Assembly: GCA_016934715.1 (NCBI GenBank) | Contig: JAFGSI010000041.1 | Location: 1 to 64,000 of the forward strand | Direction: 5' to 3' | Length of the DNA: 64,000 bases | Source: Anaerolineales bacterium | GTDB taxonomy: Bacteria; Chloroflexota; Anaerolineae; Anaerolineales; Villigracilaceae | Part shown: piece after piece, positions 16,385 through 25,358 of the stretch | How positions within the stretch are numbered: the first letter of the stretch is position 1 | How the letters are laid out: each line of letters begins with the position of its first letter | Translations under genes and position numbers: made by a program | Notes under the pieces: generated by a model | Told to the model about the DNA's origin: nothing | The model's input: only the letters and a program-made list of their open reading frames with translations | Database searches by the model: none

Positions 16385-17911
16385 ATGGAAACAACCGCTT
16401 ACATTATTGCTGGCTTGACCCTGATCGTAGGCCTGGCGCTGGGCTACTTCCTCAGCCGGATGCAGGTCGCCCGGGCCCAGCGTGAACAACGCGATCGGGC
16501 CGACAAGCTCATTCTGGAATCCAAGGAGCAGGCCAAGACCATCGAACTGCAGGCTCGCGATAATGCGATGAAGATCACGCGTTCAGCCGAAAACGAGATC
16601 AAGAGTCTGCGCTCCGAATTGACCAAGGAGGAGGAACGTCTCCAGCGTCGACGCACCGAACTGGACAATCGCATCGAACGCCTCGAGCAGCGCGAGCAGA
16701 CAGTCAACAAGCGTCAGAGCGCTGTCGACAAGCGCTTCAATGATATTGAAAAACTGCATGAGCAGCAACTGGAGGAATTGCAGCGCGTCGCCAACATGAC
16801 CAGCGAGGAGGCCAAGGGCGCCCTGCTGGAAGAAGTTGAGAAGGAAGCGCGCGGCGACATGGCACGCATCATCCGCCAGATCGAGGCCGAAGCCCGTGAA
16901 GAGGGCGAGAAACGCGCCCGCAAGTTGATCGCCGACGCCATCCAAAGGGTCGCCTCGGACCACGTGGCCGAGGTGGTCTCCTCGCTGGTCCCCCTGCCCA
17001 ACGAGGAGATGAAAGGCCGCATTGTCGGCCGCAACGGGCGCAATATCCGGGCCTTCGAACAGGCGGCCGGAGTGGACGTGATTGTGGACGACACGCCTGA
17101 GGCGGTGACCATCTCCTGCTTCGACCCGGTGCGGCGCGAGATCGCCCGGCGGGCCCTGGCCCGCCTGATCCTGGACGGGCGCATCCACCCGGCCCACATC
17201 GAAAAGGTGCTGGAGGACGAGCGCAAGGCTGTCGACGTGGTCATCGAAGAGGCCGGAGAACAGGCCACTTTCGACGCCGGGGTCGCCGGCCTGCACCCTG
17301 AAATAATGCGCATGATGGGACGCCTCAAATACCGCACCTCCTATGGGCAGAACCAGCTGGCCCACGCCGTCGAGGTCGCCAAACTGGCTGGCATCCTGGC
17401 CGCCGAACTGGGCGCCAACGTGGACCTCTCCCGCCAGGGCGGCTTCCTGCACGACATTGGCAAGGCCATGGACCACAACCAGGAAGGCACACATGCCAGC
17501 CTGGGTGCCGATTTCTGCAAGCGCTACGGGGTCAACCCGATCGTGGTCAATGCGATTGGCTCCCACCACCACGAAACCGAGCAGGAAAGTGTCGAGGCCG
17601 TCATCGCCGAGGCAGCCGACGCCATCTCGGGAGCGCGGCCCGGTGCCCGCCGCGAGGACCTGGAAGCCTACATCAAGCGCATCAAGACGCTTGAGGATAT
17701 GGCGAATTCATTCAAGGGAGTCTCTCAATCGTATGCCATCCAGGCCGGCCGCGAGGTGCGCATCATCGTCAAGCCCGATGAGATCGATGATCTGGCCTCC
17801 GCCCGCCTGGCGCGCGACATCGCCAAGAAGATTGAGGAGACCATGCAGTACCCCGGGCAGATCCGGGTGACGGTCATCCGTGAAACCCGGGCGACAGAAT
17901 ACGCCAAATAG
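16385..17911 (+). CDS. rny: Ribonuclease Y
   Basis: This 508-residue protein is RNase Y, the membrane-anchored endoribonuclease that starts mRNA decay in many bacteria. Order of parts: one transmembrane helix (residues 5-24), a long coiled coil (about 28-170), a KH RNA-binding domain with GRIVGRNGRN (211-220), and an HD hydrolase domain with the metal-binding pair H356-D357 in FLHDIGKAMDH. Length equals the family norm. It lies five bases after recX and is probably translated from the same message. A GC-rich hairpin follows ten bases after the stop. Confidence 0.97.
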   Translation: METTAYIIAGLTLIVGLALGYFLSRMQVARAQREQRDRADKLILESKEQAKTIELQARDNAMKITRSAENEIKSLRSELTKEEERLQRRRTELDNRIERLEQREQTVNKRQSAVDKRFNDIEKLHEQQLEELQRVANMTSEEAKGALLEEVEKEARGDMARIIRQIEAEAREEGEKRARKLIADAIQRVASDHVAEVVSSLVPLPNEEMKGRIVGRNGRNIRAFEQAAGVDVIVDDTPEAVTISCFDPVRREIARRALARLILDGRIHPAHIEKVLEDERKAVDVVIEEAGEQATFDAGVAGLHPEIMRMMGRLKYRTSYGQNQLAHAVEVAKLAGILAAELGANVDLSRQGGFLHDIGKAMDHNQEGTHASLGADFCKRYGVNPIVVNAIGSHHHETEQESVEAVIAEAADAISGARPGARREDLEAYIKRIKTLEDMANSFKGVSQSYAIQAGREVRIIVKPDEIDDLASARLARDIAKKIEETMQYPGQIRVTVIRETRATEYAK

Positions 17912-17920
17912 GAACAATCG

Positions 17921-17948
17921 ACCGGAGCGATCACAAGATCGCTCCGGT
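17921..17948 (+). terminator. Hairpin terminator after rny
   Basis: A perfect 12-bp stem (ACCGGAGCGATC with GATCGCTCCGGT, loop ACAA) lies ten bases after the rny stop. The T-run is short, so termination may be partial. Confidence 0.65.
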
Positions 17949-17978
17949 CTTCCAATTCGGACAGTCCATTCACGATCG

Positions 17979-18668
17979 ATGAGAACCAAGTCGCAAGAGT
18001 TCTGGAAGGGTGTCCAGGATGAGGCGCCAATCCTGCTGGGGGTGGTCCCCTTCGGGCTGTTGTTTGGAGCGCTGGCGATCAACGCCCGGCTCCCCGTACC
18101 GACCGCCCAGGCGATGTCGATGATTATCTTCGCCGGCTCAGCCCAGTTCATCGCCACCCAGATGATCGGCGCCGGGGTCTCCGGGCTGGTCATCCTGATG
18201 GTCATCTTTGTCGTCAACCTGCGCCACGCCCTCTACAGCGCTTCGATGGCTCCCCACCTCAGGCATCTTCCTCCCGCCTGGAAATTCCTGCTGTCCTATC
18301 TGCTCACCGACGAGGCCTATGCAGTCGCCATCACGCACTACCAGCAGGAAGGGGAGCTCGACCGGAAACACTGGTATTTCCTGGGTGCCGGGTTGACCCT
18401 GTGGAGCTCCTGGCAGTTCAGCACAGCAGCCGGCATCTTCGTTGGGGCACAGATCCCGCAGGACTGGCCGCTGAGCTTCGTCCTGCCGCTGACCTTCATC
18501 GCCCTGGTCGTCCCGTCGCTCAAGGATCGGGCCGGAACCGCCGCGGCCTGCAGCGCCGGGATGGTGGGCCTCCTGGCCCTGGACCTGCCGCTCAGAACAG
18601 GACTGCTGCTGGCTGCACTGATCGGCATTCTGGTCGGGCTGGCTGTGGAGAAAAGACAGGAACCATGA
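17979..18668 (+). CDS. azlC: AzlC family branched-chain amino acid exporter, large subunit
   Basis: This 229-residue membrane protein is AzlC, the larger of two subunits of a branched-chain amino acid (and azaleucine) exporter. The family signature PILLGVVPFGLLFGALA near the N-terminus and FAGSAQFIATQMIGAG around residue 50 are clear, and about seven hydrophobic helices are present. The ATG at 17979 gives the usual length; an in-frame extension to 17880 would overlap rny and is not supported. The stop overlaps the azlD start (ATGA), so the subunits are translationally coupled. Confidence 0.92.
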   Translation: MRTKSQEFWKGVQDEAPILLGVVPFGLLFGALAINARLPVPTAQAMSMIIFAGSAQFIATQMIGAGVSGLVILMVIFVVNLRHALYSASMAPHLRHLPPAWKFLLSYLLTDEAYAVAITHYQQEGELDRKHWYFLGAGLTLWSSWQFSTAAGIFVGAQIPQDWPLSFVLPLTFIALVVPSLKDRAGTAAACSAGMVGLLALDLPLRTGLLLAALIGILVGLAVEKRQEP

Positions 18669-18988
18669 ACCTGTGGCTGCTGCTGATCGCCGCCGGGCTG
18701 GCCACCTTCGCCACCCGCCTGTCCTTCATCTTCCTGATCGAGAGGCTGCGCGTCCCCGACTGGTTCCGGCGCAGCCTGCGTTTCGTCCCGGTGGCGGTAC
18801 TCTCGGCGATCGCACTCCCGGAATTGATCGCTCCCAATGCGACCTGGAACGGGCTCCCCCTCCAGCCCCAGTTCTATGCCGGGCTGTTGGCCATCCTCGT
18901 TGCATGGCGAACGAAGAACGTGCTGCTCACGATCGGCACCGGGATGGCAATGCTGCTGGCCCTGCGCATGCTCCTGGGAGCCCCCTGA
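18665..18988 (+). CDS. azlD: AzlD family branched-chain amino acid exporter, small subunit
   Basis: This 107-residue protein is AzlD, the small membrane subunit that partners AzlC. It has four hydrophobic helices and the family segments GLATFATRLSFIFL and RRSLRFVPVAVLSAI. Its ATG overlaps the azlC stop by four bases, which favours equal synthesis of the two subunits. Two palindromes lie downstream; the second is a terminator for the opposite gene. Confidence 0.92.
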   Translation: MNLWLLLIAAGLATFATRLSFIFLIERLRVPDWFRRSLRFVPVAVLSAIALPELIAPNATWNGLPLQPQFYAGLLAILVAWRTKNVLLTIGTGMAMLLALRMLLGAP

Positions 18989-19022
18989 GCCGGCCGGGGA
19001 CGGAGACCAACAGATCCCCTCA

Positions 19023-19048
19023 CAGGCGCACCCGATCGGGTGCGCCTG
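19023..19048. repeat. Perfect GC-rich palindrome after azlD
   Basis: A 26-base perfect palindrome (arms CAGGCGCACCCGA and TCGGGTGCGCCTG) lies 35 bases after the azlD stop without a T-run. It may act as a transcript-end hairpin or be a protein site. Confidence 0.5.
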
Positions 19049-19077
19049 GAGCATGCCTGGGGAGATCCTCTTTTTCA

Positions 19078-19119
19078 CAAAAACATGACCCATTCATAAA
19101 CTCGGGATGAGTCATGTTT
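19078..19119 (-). terminator. Terminator of the large lipoprotein gene
   Basis: The arms AAACATGAC and GTCATGTTT, with a partly paired interior, form a hairpin that on the minus strand is followed by TTTTTG. It lies just beyond the lipoprotein stop at 19130. Confidence 0.75.
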
Positions 19120-19129
19120 CGATTCTGAC

Positions 19130-21322
19130 TCAGGGATTTTCACACCGCCCACCCGGCGTGACGTTCAACGGCACCCAACGGCAGCCGTTTGCAAGACAGG
19201 AGTTCGCGTCAATGAACTGCGTGCAGACAACCGGTTGGGGTTGAGGGGCAGCAGGTTCTTCCGGTTCTTCGTCATCGGGTTCGGGCAGGAGCAGCGGCGG
19301 AGCCTGGACGATGGTCAGGGGTCCGAGGTCGTCCTCCACTGACCCGATGCCGATGTACACCCAGCAGCGTAGCCAACCCTCGTCCGGCAGGAAGACGAAA
19401 TCGACCGGTTCCTGTGGGAACTGGGCCTCCCCGGCCGGGAAGTCGGGGATCGTCACCGGGCCAAGTGGAATCTCGAACGGGTTGTAGGGCTGGGCAAACG
19501 GGTCGAAGGGTTGTTCGAGCGGATCCGGGGACATAAGGATATAAGCCCAGGTGCCCTCCGGGTTGCGCCCGATGATCGGGAACGCCTGACCAGGCTCGAG
19601 AAACTCCTGTACGCCGTAGCCCTCGGTCGGGCCGATGCGGCAGTTTGTGGGTACCTCGGCCTGGAAGAACGGGATGCGCCCGGAATAGAAGGCCAGCGAG
19701 TAATCCCAGGCGAAGTCCTGATCGGCCAGGCTGCCTCCGCCGGGCAGGGTCAAGGCCCGGAAGGTCATGCCCATATGCCCGCTCGGCACCACCGTCCAGC
19801 GGCCGGGCAGCAAGATCGGCATATTGACCTCGTCCTCGGCGTTGATGCGAATGCAGTAATCACCAGGCGGTACGCCCTCGAAGGTATAGATGCCGTCGCT
19901 ATTGGTGGTCGTGGTCATGAAGCCGGCCGAGGGACAGGGGCCATGGCCCAGGTCGACGGCCAGGCCAGGGATGCCCACCTCACCAGGATCAAAGTTGCCA
20001 TTCGCCACACCCCGGCCCCAGTCATCCAGAACGCATCCCTCCGGCAACGGGAAGGGCGGCGTAGCCAGCTCAGAGACGGCGCACAGGTCATTCCAGACCA
20101 GGCCTGAGATCGTGCCGGTGCCGTCGTACATGGGCAGGAACTGGTAATCCCAGGCGAAGTTGACATCGGTGACCTCCCCGCTGGCTCCGAGCGTGACCTC
20201 CCAGCGGGCCAGTGGATCCCCGACACCGCTGGGCGGCGCGGTCCAGCCGCCGGGGATCAGGATGTCGACGTTGTTGGTGTCGAGGGCATCCACGCTGACA
20301 CAGTAATCACCGGGGGGCAATTCAAGGAACTGGAAATTGCCGAATTCGTCGGTCAACAGAGCCCCCCGATCGATCGCTGGACAGGCTCCGCTGCCCAGGC
20401 GGACGACCACGCCGGCCAGGCCGGGCTCACCGTACTCAAGGATGCCATTGGCGGCCGCGCTCGCACCCGAGGGTACACAACCCTCCGGCAGAGGATCGGG
20501 CAACGGCCCGAACTCCGGGATGGCGCACAGGTCGTGGAAGACCTTGCCGGTGATCGAATTGGGCAGCGGCGTCAACGGGCAGGACCCGGCCGGGTTGAAG
20601 TAGAACGAGAACGTGGCCGAGAAATCGCTCTCGGCATAGGCCAGGATGGCAGCCACGTGCCAGTAGTAGGTCGTGCAGGGGGTCAGTTCCGACGGTTCCA
20701 GGAACAAGCGCTGCAGGGGCATCGCGTAAGAATAGTCATAGACCGGCACGGCAAAGCCCGGATCGGTAGCCAGGGCCCAGCGATAACCGTCCACCAGGCA
20801 GGGACTGGGATTGTCCCACATCATGTCGGCAAGATCGGTCACCGTGGAGCCATTGGCCGGGGCAAGCAGGACCGGGGCGGCCAGGTCGGCGGGTCCGCAG
20901 CCGGGACCAGTGAAGAACCTGCCAGCCGAGCGCGGCCCGGTCGTCGAGCCGCTCACAGCCTCCACATACCAGGCGTAGACCGAGCCCGGGTTGAGCGGCG
21001 TGCTGGGGGTCCAAGAAGTGGTGCTGCCGCTGACGGTATCCTCCCAGCCGGTGACATCGTACCCCGGACCTTCGTTTATGTAGACATGAAAGCTGTCAGG
21101 CGTGCAGCTCGAATCCGGGTAGGCCCAACTGAGGGTCGGCGTCAGGGAACCGACGATCTCCAGGGTAGCCGGGGAAATGAGGGTCGGTGGCATCAGTGCG
21201 GATGGGTCACAGGGAGGCAGCGGACCGCCTTTGCCGCCCCCGCCGGTCTCGCCACCGCAGCCAGCGACCAGGACGATCAGGATGATGGCAGCAATTGTGG
21301 ACAAAAAGTTTTTTCTCATCAT
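19130..21322 (-). CDS. Large lipoprotein with two SdrD-B-like domains
   Basis: This 730-residue protein starts with a lipoprotein signal (lipobox LVAGC, Cys22) and a Gly-rich spacer, so it is anchored outside the membrane. Two fibronectin/Ig-like beta domains (about 45-140 and 145-250) carry the WYVEAVSG-type strands. Two SdrD-B/Cna-B-like repeats follow (about 255-395 and 403-540), each with ANGxxxxGExGIxGxxVxLG-type turns and the PPGDYC motif. The last 190 residues end in a Cys-rich motif with NSCLANGCRW. Such proteins act as surface or adhesion proteins, which is inferred. GGAGGG lies five bases before the first of two ATGs. It is a single gene with its own terminator. Confidence 0.8.
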   Translation of the reverse strand: MMRKNFLSTIAAIILIVLVAGCGGETGGGGKGGPLPPCDPSALMPPTLISPATLEIVGSLTPTLSWAYPDSSCTPDSFHVYINEGPGYDVTGWEDTVSGSTTSWTPSTPLNPGSVYAWYVEAVSGSTTGPRSAGRFFTGPGCGPADLAAPVLLAPANGSTVTDLADMMWDNPSPCLVDGYRWALATDPGFAVPVYDYSYAMPLQRLFLEPSELTPCTTYYWHVAAILAYAESDFSATFSFYFNPAGSCPLTPLPNSITGKVFHDLCAIPEFGPLPDPLPEGCVPSGASAAANGILEYGEPGLAGVVVRLGSGACPAIDRGALLTDEFGNFQFLELPPGDYCVSVDALDTNNVDILIPGGWTAPPSGVGDPLARWEVTLGASGEVTDVNFAWDYQFLPMYDGTGTISGLVWNDLCAVSELATPPFPLPEGCVLDDWGRGVANGNFDPGEVGIPGLAVDLGHGPCPSAGFMTTTTNSDGIYTFEGVPPGDYCIRINAEDEVNMPILLPGRWTVVPSGHMGMTFRALTLPGGGSLADQDFAWDYSLAFYSGRIPFFQAEVPTNCRIGPTEGYGVQEFLEPGQAFPIIGRNPEGTWAYILMSPDPLEQPFDPFAQPYNPFEIPLGPVTIPDFPAGEAQFPQEPVDFVFLPDEGWLRCWVYIGIGSVEDDLGPLTIVQAPPLLLPEPDDEEPEEPAAPQPQPVVCTQFIDANSCLANGCRWVPLNVTPGGRCENP

Positions 21323-21708
21323 ACTATCCCTCCGAATTGATTAAACAGCAGATTCATTTTTGCATATCTTGTAATCCAAGACAAGGCGCCAGAAGTCCTG
21401 CACCAGAGCCATCCTGAATCAACGGTTTGGCTGGCAGACCACAACCAATGACACGCGAATGGATGAAGAACGCAGGGCATGATTCTGCCTTACGCGCACG
21501 AAAACCTTTCACGTTTCGCATCCCCGCCTGGTAAATCCCTACGAATCTTCTCTCCCCCCATCAAAGATCATGGAAAACCTGGTGGCATCACAAGCTGCGC
21601 CTTGTCTGGCGCAGCACTTCCTCGTCCACCAGGAGATTGGTCCGATTGTGCTAAACAGGGTTTTCCTCCTGCAGCACCCGTTTTGGGATCCGCCAGAGGG
21701 GGGCCGGC
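21323..21708. other. Intergenic region with nested hairpin
   Basis: No gene is seen. A nested inverted repeat lies at 21579-21633: outer arms CCTGGTGG/CCACCAGG and inner arms GCTGCGCC/GGCGCAGC. It lies beyond the stop of the quinate-dehydrogenase-like gene and may end that operon's transcript, but has no T-run on the minus strand. Confidence 0.45.
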
Positions 21709-22605
21709 TCATGCCAGATGAATCACCGCGGGACGCAGGTCGAGTTCGTCGATCAGGGTGTTCAACTCGGCTTCAGTCAGCGGACGACCGTAACCGGCGT
21801 AGGCGGTCAGGACGGCCTCCATCATGTTGGTCCCGAACGAACGGCCCTCGTAACGCGGCGTGGTGGTGATAACGGTCCGGATGCCGCGCTGGCGCAGGAA
21901 CTCGATATTGTCCTCGGTGGTGGTGTTGGTGACCAGAGTCTTATCGGATAGATCGGGGGGCATATATTTGCGCATGAACAGGAAATCGCCGGCCAGCAGG
22001 TCCGCGCGCTGGAAGTACCTGACGAACTTGGGCTTTTGCTCGGCCCCGCCGGAGCCGTAGAAGATCATGCTCATCGGGAAGTGACTGACGATCGGCATCA
22101 GCCTCCGGGCGAGGCGCTTGAAGGCCGGCACCCCGTAGACCGGGATCGGGATCCCCAGCCCGACCATCAGGTCTCCCATCACGACCCGGTCGGCAACTTC
22201 CGAGACAGCCTCGGCCAGCCCGATCCGGTCGAGGGCCATCGGGACGAAGGCCTGCCGGAAGTGCGGGACCCCGCCCAGCTGCGGGAGGGCCAGTTCGAAG
22301 ACCCGCCGCTCGAGAGTATGCTTCAGGCCACGCCCATCCACCAGGGGCGTGTGCTTCACCCCCTCGACCAGCTTGAGCGCTGCCCGCAGCGGGTATTCAC
22401 GGGCATCGATGCGGATGTACAGGTCCGTGCCGCCGACACCGAAAGCGTCGACCTTGCCATCCAGGTCGAGATATAGCTGGCGGGCACGCGCGACATCGCC
22501 GTCGGTGCCAACCCGCTCGACCAGGATCTTCTCGCCCTTGAGGGTGATCTCGACCTGCTTGTCACGCCTGGAACTCCCCAGGCTGATGCTGACTGCGCGT
22601 TTCAT
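21709..22605 (-). CDS. Quinate 5-dehydrogenase-like protein
   Basis: This 298-residue protein resembles sequences annotated as quinate 5-dehydrogenase in Firmicutes and Chloroflexota. The start KRAVSISLGSSRRDK, the internal VDAFGVGGTDLYI and GRGLKHTLERRV are shared with that group as I recall it. I do not see the classic shikimate-dehydrogenase active-site motif, so the name is a family label rather than proof of activity. The ATG at 22605 has GGAGG seven bases upstream; longer frames are not supported. It is the last gene of a four-gene minus-strand set (esterase, MFS transporter, metallo-hydrolase, this gene), 19 bases after the hydrolase stop. Confidence 0.65.
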   Translation of the reverse strand: MKRAVSISLGSSRRDKQVEITLKGEKILVERVGTDGDVARARQLYLDLDGKVDAFGVGGTDLYIRIDAREYPLRAALKLVEGVKHTPLVDGRGLKHTLERRVFELALPQLGGVPHFRQAFVPMALDRIGLAEAVSEVADRVVMGDLMVGLGIPIPVYGVPAFKRLARRLMPIVSHFPMSMIFYGSGGAEQKPKFVRYFQRADLLAGDFLFMRKYMPPDLSDKTLVTNTTTEDNIEFLRQRGIRTVITTTPRYEGRSFGTNMMEAVLTAYAGYGRPLTEAELNTLIDELDLRPAVIHLA

Positions 22606-22624
22606 GCAACCTCCGTTCTCCGGA

Positions 22625-23263
22625 TTACACGTCTGTGAACGGATTATACGCCTTCTCGTCCCCGACCGTGGTCTCGGGGCCGTGCCCGGACAGGATGCGG
22701 GTCCCATCAGGCAGGCTGAAGACCTGGGCCCGAATGCTGGCCAGCAACGTCTCCCAGTCCCCACCGGGCAGGTCGGTGCGCCCGACCGAGCCCTTGAAGA
22801 TCAGGTCACCGCTGAACAGGACGTTTTCCGCCCTGCAGTAGAAAATGCACAGCCCAGGGGTGTGCCCGGGGGTGTGCCGGACCTCGAACTGCAGACCACC
22901 CAGAGACAGGCTGCGGGTCGCGGCCAGGTCAAGATCCGGCGCGGGACCGGGGTCAATCTGGAAACCGAACAGGGCTCCCCCGCCGCCGGCATTCCACAGC
23001 GGCAGGTCTGCGGCATGCAGGGCAACGGTCAGATTCGAGCGCCCCAGCGATTCAGAAAGCTGGGCCAATCCACCGATGTGATCAAAATGGGCATGGGTGA
23101 CCCAGACCTGGCTGATGGTCCAACCGTGGCGGACGGCCTCGGTGGCGATCAGGCCGCCATCCCAGGCCGGGTCGACGACCACCGCCTGCCGGCTCTCACT
23201 ATCGGCGATCAAATAGGCATTGGTGGAGGCGGGTCCGAGGGTAAAGGAAATGATCTCGAGCAT
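22625..23263 (-). CDS. Metallo-beta-lactamase fold hydrolase (glyoxalase II-like)
   Basis: This 212-residue protein has the metallo-beta-lactamase fold with the zinc motif THAHFDHIGG (H57, H59, D61, H62), a second histidine in HTPGHTPG and the SGDLIFKGSVGRTD segment seen in glyoxalase II-like and persulfide dioxygenase-like enzymes. The C-terminal SGHGPETTVG supplies the last metal ligand. It probably hydrolyses a thioester; the substrate is unknown. GGAG lies seven bases before the ATG at 23263, four bases after the MFS stop, so translation is coupled. It lies in the esterase-MFS-hydrolase operon. Confidence 0.88.
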   Translation of the reverse strand: MLEIISFTLGPASTNAYLIADSESRQAVVVDPAWDGGLIATEAVRHGWTISQVWVTHAHFDHIGGLAQLSESLGRSNLTVALHAADLPLWNAGGGGALFGFQIDPGPAPDLDLAATRSLSLGGLQFEVRHTPGHTPGLCIFYCRAENVLFSGDLIFKGSVGRTDLPGGDWETLLASIRAQVFSLPDGTRILSGHGPETTVGDEKAYNPFTDV

Positions 23264-23267
23264 GATC

Positions 23268-24437
23268 TCACTCCGCAAGAGGAAAATCCGGCGGCAGGCT
23301 GATTGCTGCCTGCGGATCCCTGGCCGCTTCTTTGGGCGCGAATACTGCCGTAACGGCCAGGGCCAGCAGGATCAAGCCGATGCTGACCGGAAAGACCAGG
23401 ACCGGGTCGCGATTGTACAGGACCCCGGCCAGCAGGGGCGCCAGGATGATCGTGGTGGCATTGACCGTCTCGGCCACGCCATAGGCAAGCCCCATCTGAG
23501 CCCGATGGATCAGGATCCGGATCTGGGCAAAATACAACGGGCGGGCAGAGCGATAGCCGCCGAGCAGGAAGTAGCCCAGGGCGAACCAGAACTGCCCGGT
23601 CCCCAGCCACATCAACAGTGCGAACAGGGCCGTCGAGACCTGCGTCAGCAGGAAACCGATCCAGGCAGGCAGCTGGCCGAGCAGCAGATTCATCAGGGCG
23701 TTCCCCAGGTTGCCCACCGAACCGATCATGCCCACTGCTGACAGGGACATGCCGCGTTCATTTTCCAGGAAGCGCGGCGTCAGCGGCTGGGGCAGGTACA
23801 TGGTGAACATGACCACGAAGATGATCCCCAGGAAGCCGAAAAAACGCCGGTTGGCCCACAGGTTAGGCGGCGGGTCGGTCGGATCGTCGGTCTCGCGCGG
23901 CTGGTTGCGGAGGAAGATCAGCATGGCGGTTGAGACGGCGAACAGGCAGCCAGCCACCACGTAGATCACCCGCAGGGTCAGGTGATCACCGAGCCAGCCG
24001 CCCACCAGCGGACCCAGCACAGCACCAAAGTTGAAGCAGGCCGAGACCAGGGTCATCGCCCGCCCAGGTGACATCCTGCCACTGGCGGCGGTGATATAGC
24101 TGTTGAGCGGCGAGGAGACGAAGGCCGTCAGGCCATAGAGCAACATCCCGGCCACAAAGAGCGGCAGGCTGCGGGCGGCAGCCATCACCCAGGTCGCCGA
24201 CAGGCCACAGGTCCAGGCGGCGACAAGCAGGGGCTTGCGCCCGACCCGGTCAGCCAGGTAGCCGGCCGGGACATGGGCGATCATCATCGCCACGCCAAAG
24301 GCACTGAAGACGCCGGCCGTGGTCATCGTGTCGGCGCCGAGCTGTTGCAGGTAGATCGGCTGGAAGATGAAGAACATTCCCTCTCCCAGCCCCCAGGTGA
24401 AGAGGGAAATGCACAGCAGGACCAGTTCATAGCTCAT
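23268..24437 (-). CDS. Major facilitator superfamily transporter
   Basis: This 389-residue protein has about twelve hydrophobic helices and the MFS loop 2-3 motif GYLADRVGRKPLL (residues 60-72). A second, weaker version appears in the centre. The substrate cannot be read from sequence; drug or metabolite efflux is typical for this group. The ATG at 24437 overlaps the esterase stop (ATGA), and the stop is followed after four bases by the metallo-hydrolase ATG, so it is the middle gene of a tight operon. Confidence 0.85.
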   Translation of the reverse strand: MSYELVLLCISLFTWGLGEGMFFIFQPIYLQQLGADTMTTAGVFSAFGVAMMIAHVPAGYLADRVGRKPLLVAAWTCGLSATWVMAAARSLPLFVAGMLLYGLTAFVSSPLNSYITAASGRMSPGRAMTLVSACFNFGAVLGPLVGGWLGDHLTLRVIYVVAGCLFAVSTAMLIFLRNQPRETDDPTDPPPNLWANRRFFGFLGIIFVVMFTMYLPQPLTPRFLENERGMSLSAVGMIGSVGNLGNALMNLLLGQLPAWIGFLLTQVSTALFALLMWLGTGQFWFALGYFLLGGYRSARPLYFAQIRILIHRAQMGLAYGVAETVNATTIILAPLLAGVLYNRDPVLVFPVSIGLILLALAVTAVFAPKEAARDPQAAISLPPDFPLAE

Positions 24438-25210
24438 CGATGGGCGACTCGGGCAATGAAATCGGCCGCCGCCCGGAAGACGGTCCCGCGCTGCGGCTCC
24501 TCGGTGATGACGTGCCCGGAGCCCTCGATCCACAACATCTGCTTGTCAGAACTTCCCAGTTCGGCATGGATGCGCTCCATGCTGTCCTCAACAATATAGT
24601 GGTCATTGCGGGACTGGACCAGCAGTACCGGGATTTCGATCTTCGGCAGCGCCGCCCGCATCTCGCCCAACAGGTCGTTCAGCTCACCGATCGAATGGAC
24701 CGGGTTGGCCGGATAGGCGACGTGCTGCTGCCAGGCATCGCCGAACCAGCCCGACCCGGGGCCTTCCTTATTTTTGGGGATGTAGGCCTTGATCCTGCTC
24801 AGGATGCGGGCCCAGCGGATGCGCGGGTCGTCGGGCAGACGGTGGGGGGTGGACATGGCCACCACGCCGGCCACATCGAGCGAGACCGCCGAGGTCAGCG
24901 AGAGCACGCCGCCCATCGACAGCCCGAGCAGGAAGACCTGCTCGCAGCAGGCATAGAGCAGGTTATAGCCGTCCTCGACCGAGAGCAGCCAGTCGCGGTA
25001 GCGCGAGCGGATCATGTCCTCGGGTTGCGTGGCGTGGCCGGTCAGGCGGATACCGCAGACGGTATAGCCCTGTCCATTGAGGTACTCGCCCAGCCAGCGC
25101 ATTTCCTTGGGCGCGCCGGTGAAGCCGTGGGTCACCAGGCAGCCGATGCGGGCATTCTTGCCCTTGCCCACGAAGAAGAAGGGTTCCGCAGTAGGGATGA
25201 TTTGAGGCAT
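24434..25210 (-). CDS. Alpha/beta hydrolase, carboxylesterase (Est30-like)
   Basis: This 258-residue protein is an alpha/beta hydrolase close to the Est30/monoacylglycerol-lipase group. It shows the oxyanion region THGFTGAPKEMRWLGEYL, the nucleophile elbow GLSMGG, the acid in SRNDHYI and the final histidine in GSGHVIT. It should cleave short acyl esters in the cytoplasm. The ATG at 25210 lies six bases after a TATAAT box without a ribosome-binding site, so it heads an operon with a probable leaderless transcript; the stop overlaps the MFS start. Confidence 0.88.
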   Translation of the reverse strand: MPQIIPTAEPFFFVGKGKNARIGCLVTHGFTGAPKEMRWLGEYLNGQGYTVCGIRLTGHATQPEDMIRSRYRDWLLSVEDGYNLLYACCEQVFLLGLSMGGVLSLTSAVSLDVAGVVAMSTPHRLPDDPRIRWARILSRIKAYIPKNKEGPGSGWFGDAWQQHVAYPANPVHSIGELNDLLGEMRAALPKIEIPVLLVQSRNDHYIVEDSMERIHAELGSSDKQMLWIEGSGHVITEEPQRGTVFRAAADFIARVAHR

Positions 25211-25216
25211 GTATAA

Positions 25217-25222
25217 ATTATA
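25217..25222 (-). promoter_or_regulatory. -10 box (TATAAT), leaderless arrangement
   Basis: The palindromic ATTATAAT at 25217-25224 gives TATAAT on the minus strand six bases before the esterase ATG. It is the only promoter seen for the four-gene operon 21709-25210. Confidence 0.6.
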
Positions 25223-25358
25223 ATCCCGCCTGCTTGAGGCGGGGGGATTGCCCTCCTGACTCTCTGCGCATCGCCAGGCATTGGAACGGGGAGACCTGAA
25301 AAGAAGAATCCGATGACCACAAAGACAACCATCACCAGTTGTGGTTTTCACCGATTGG

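Noticed and set aside
15327-16394. A 355-codon minus-strand frame over recX and its upstream gap
   Set aside because: It is antisense to recX and crosses the palindrome-rich block; recX is certain on the plus strand.
18338-19093. A 251-codon minus-strand frame opposite azlC and azlD
   Set aside because: Both azl genes are certain on the plus strand, with overlapping start and stop codons, and this frame shows no motif.
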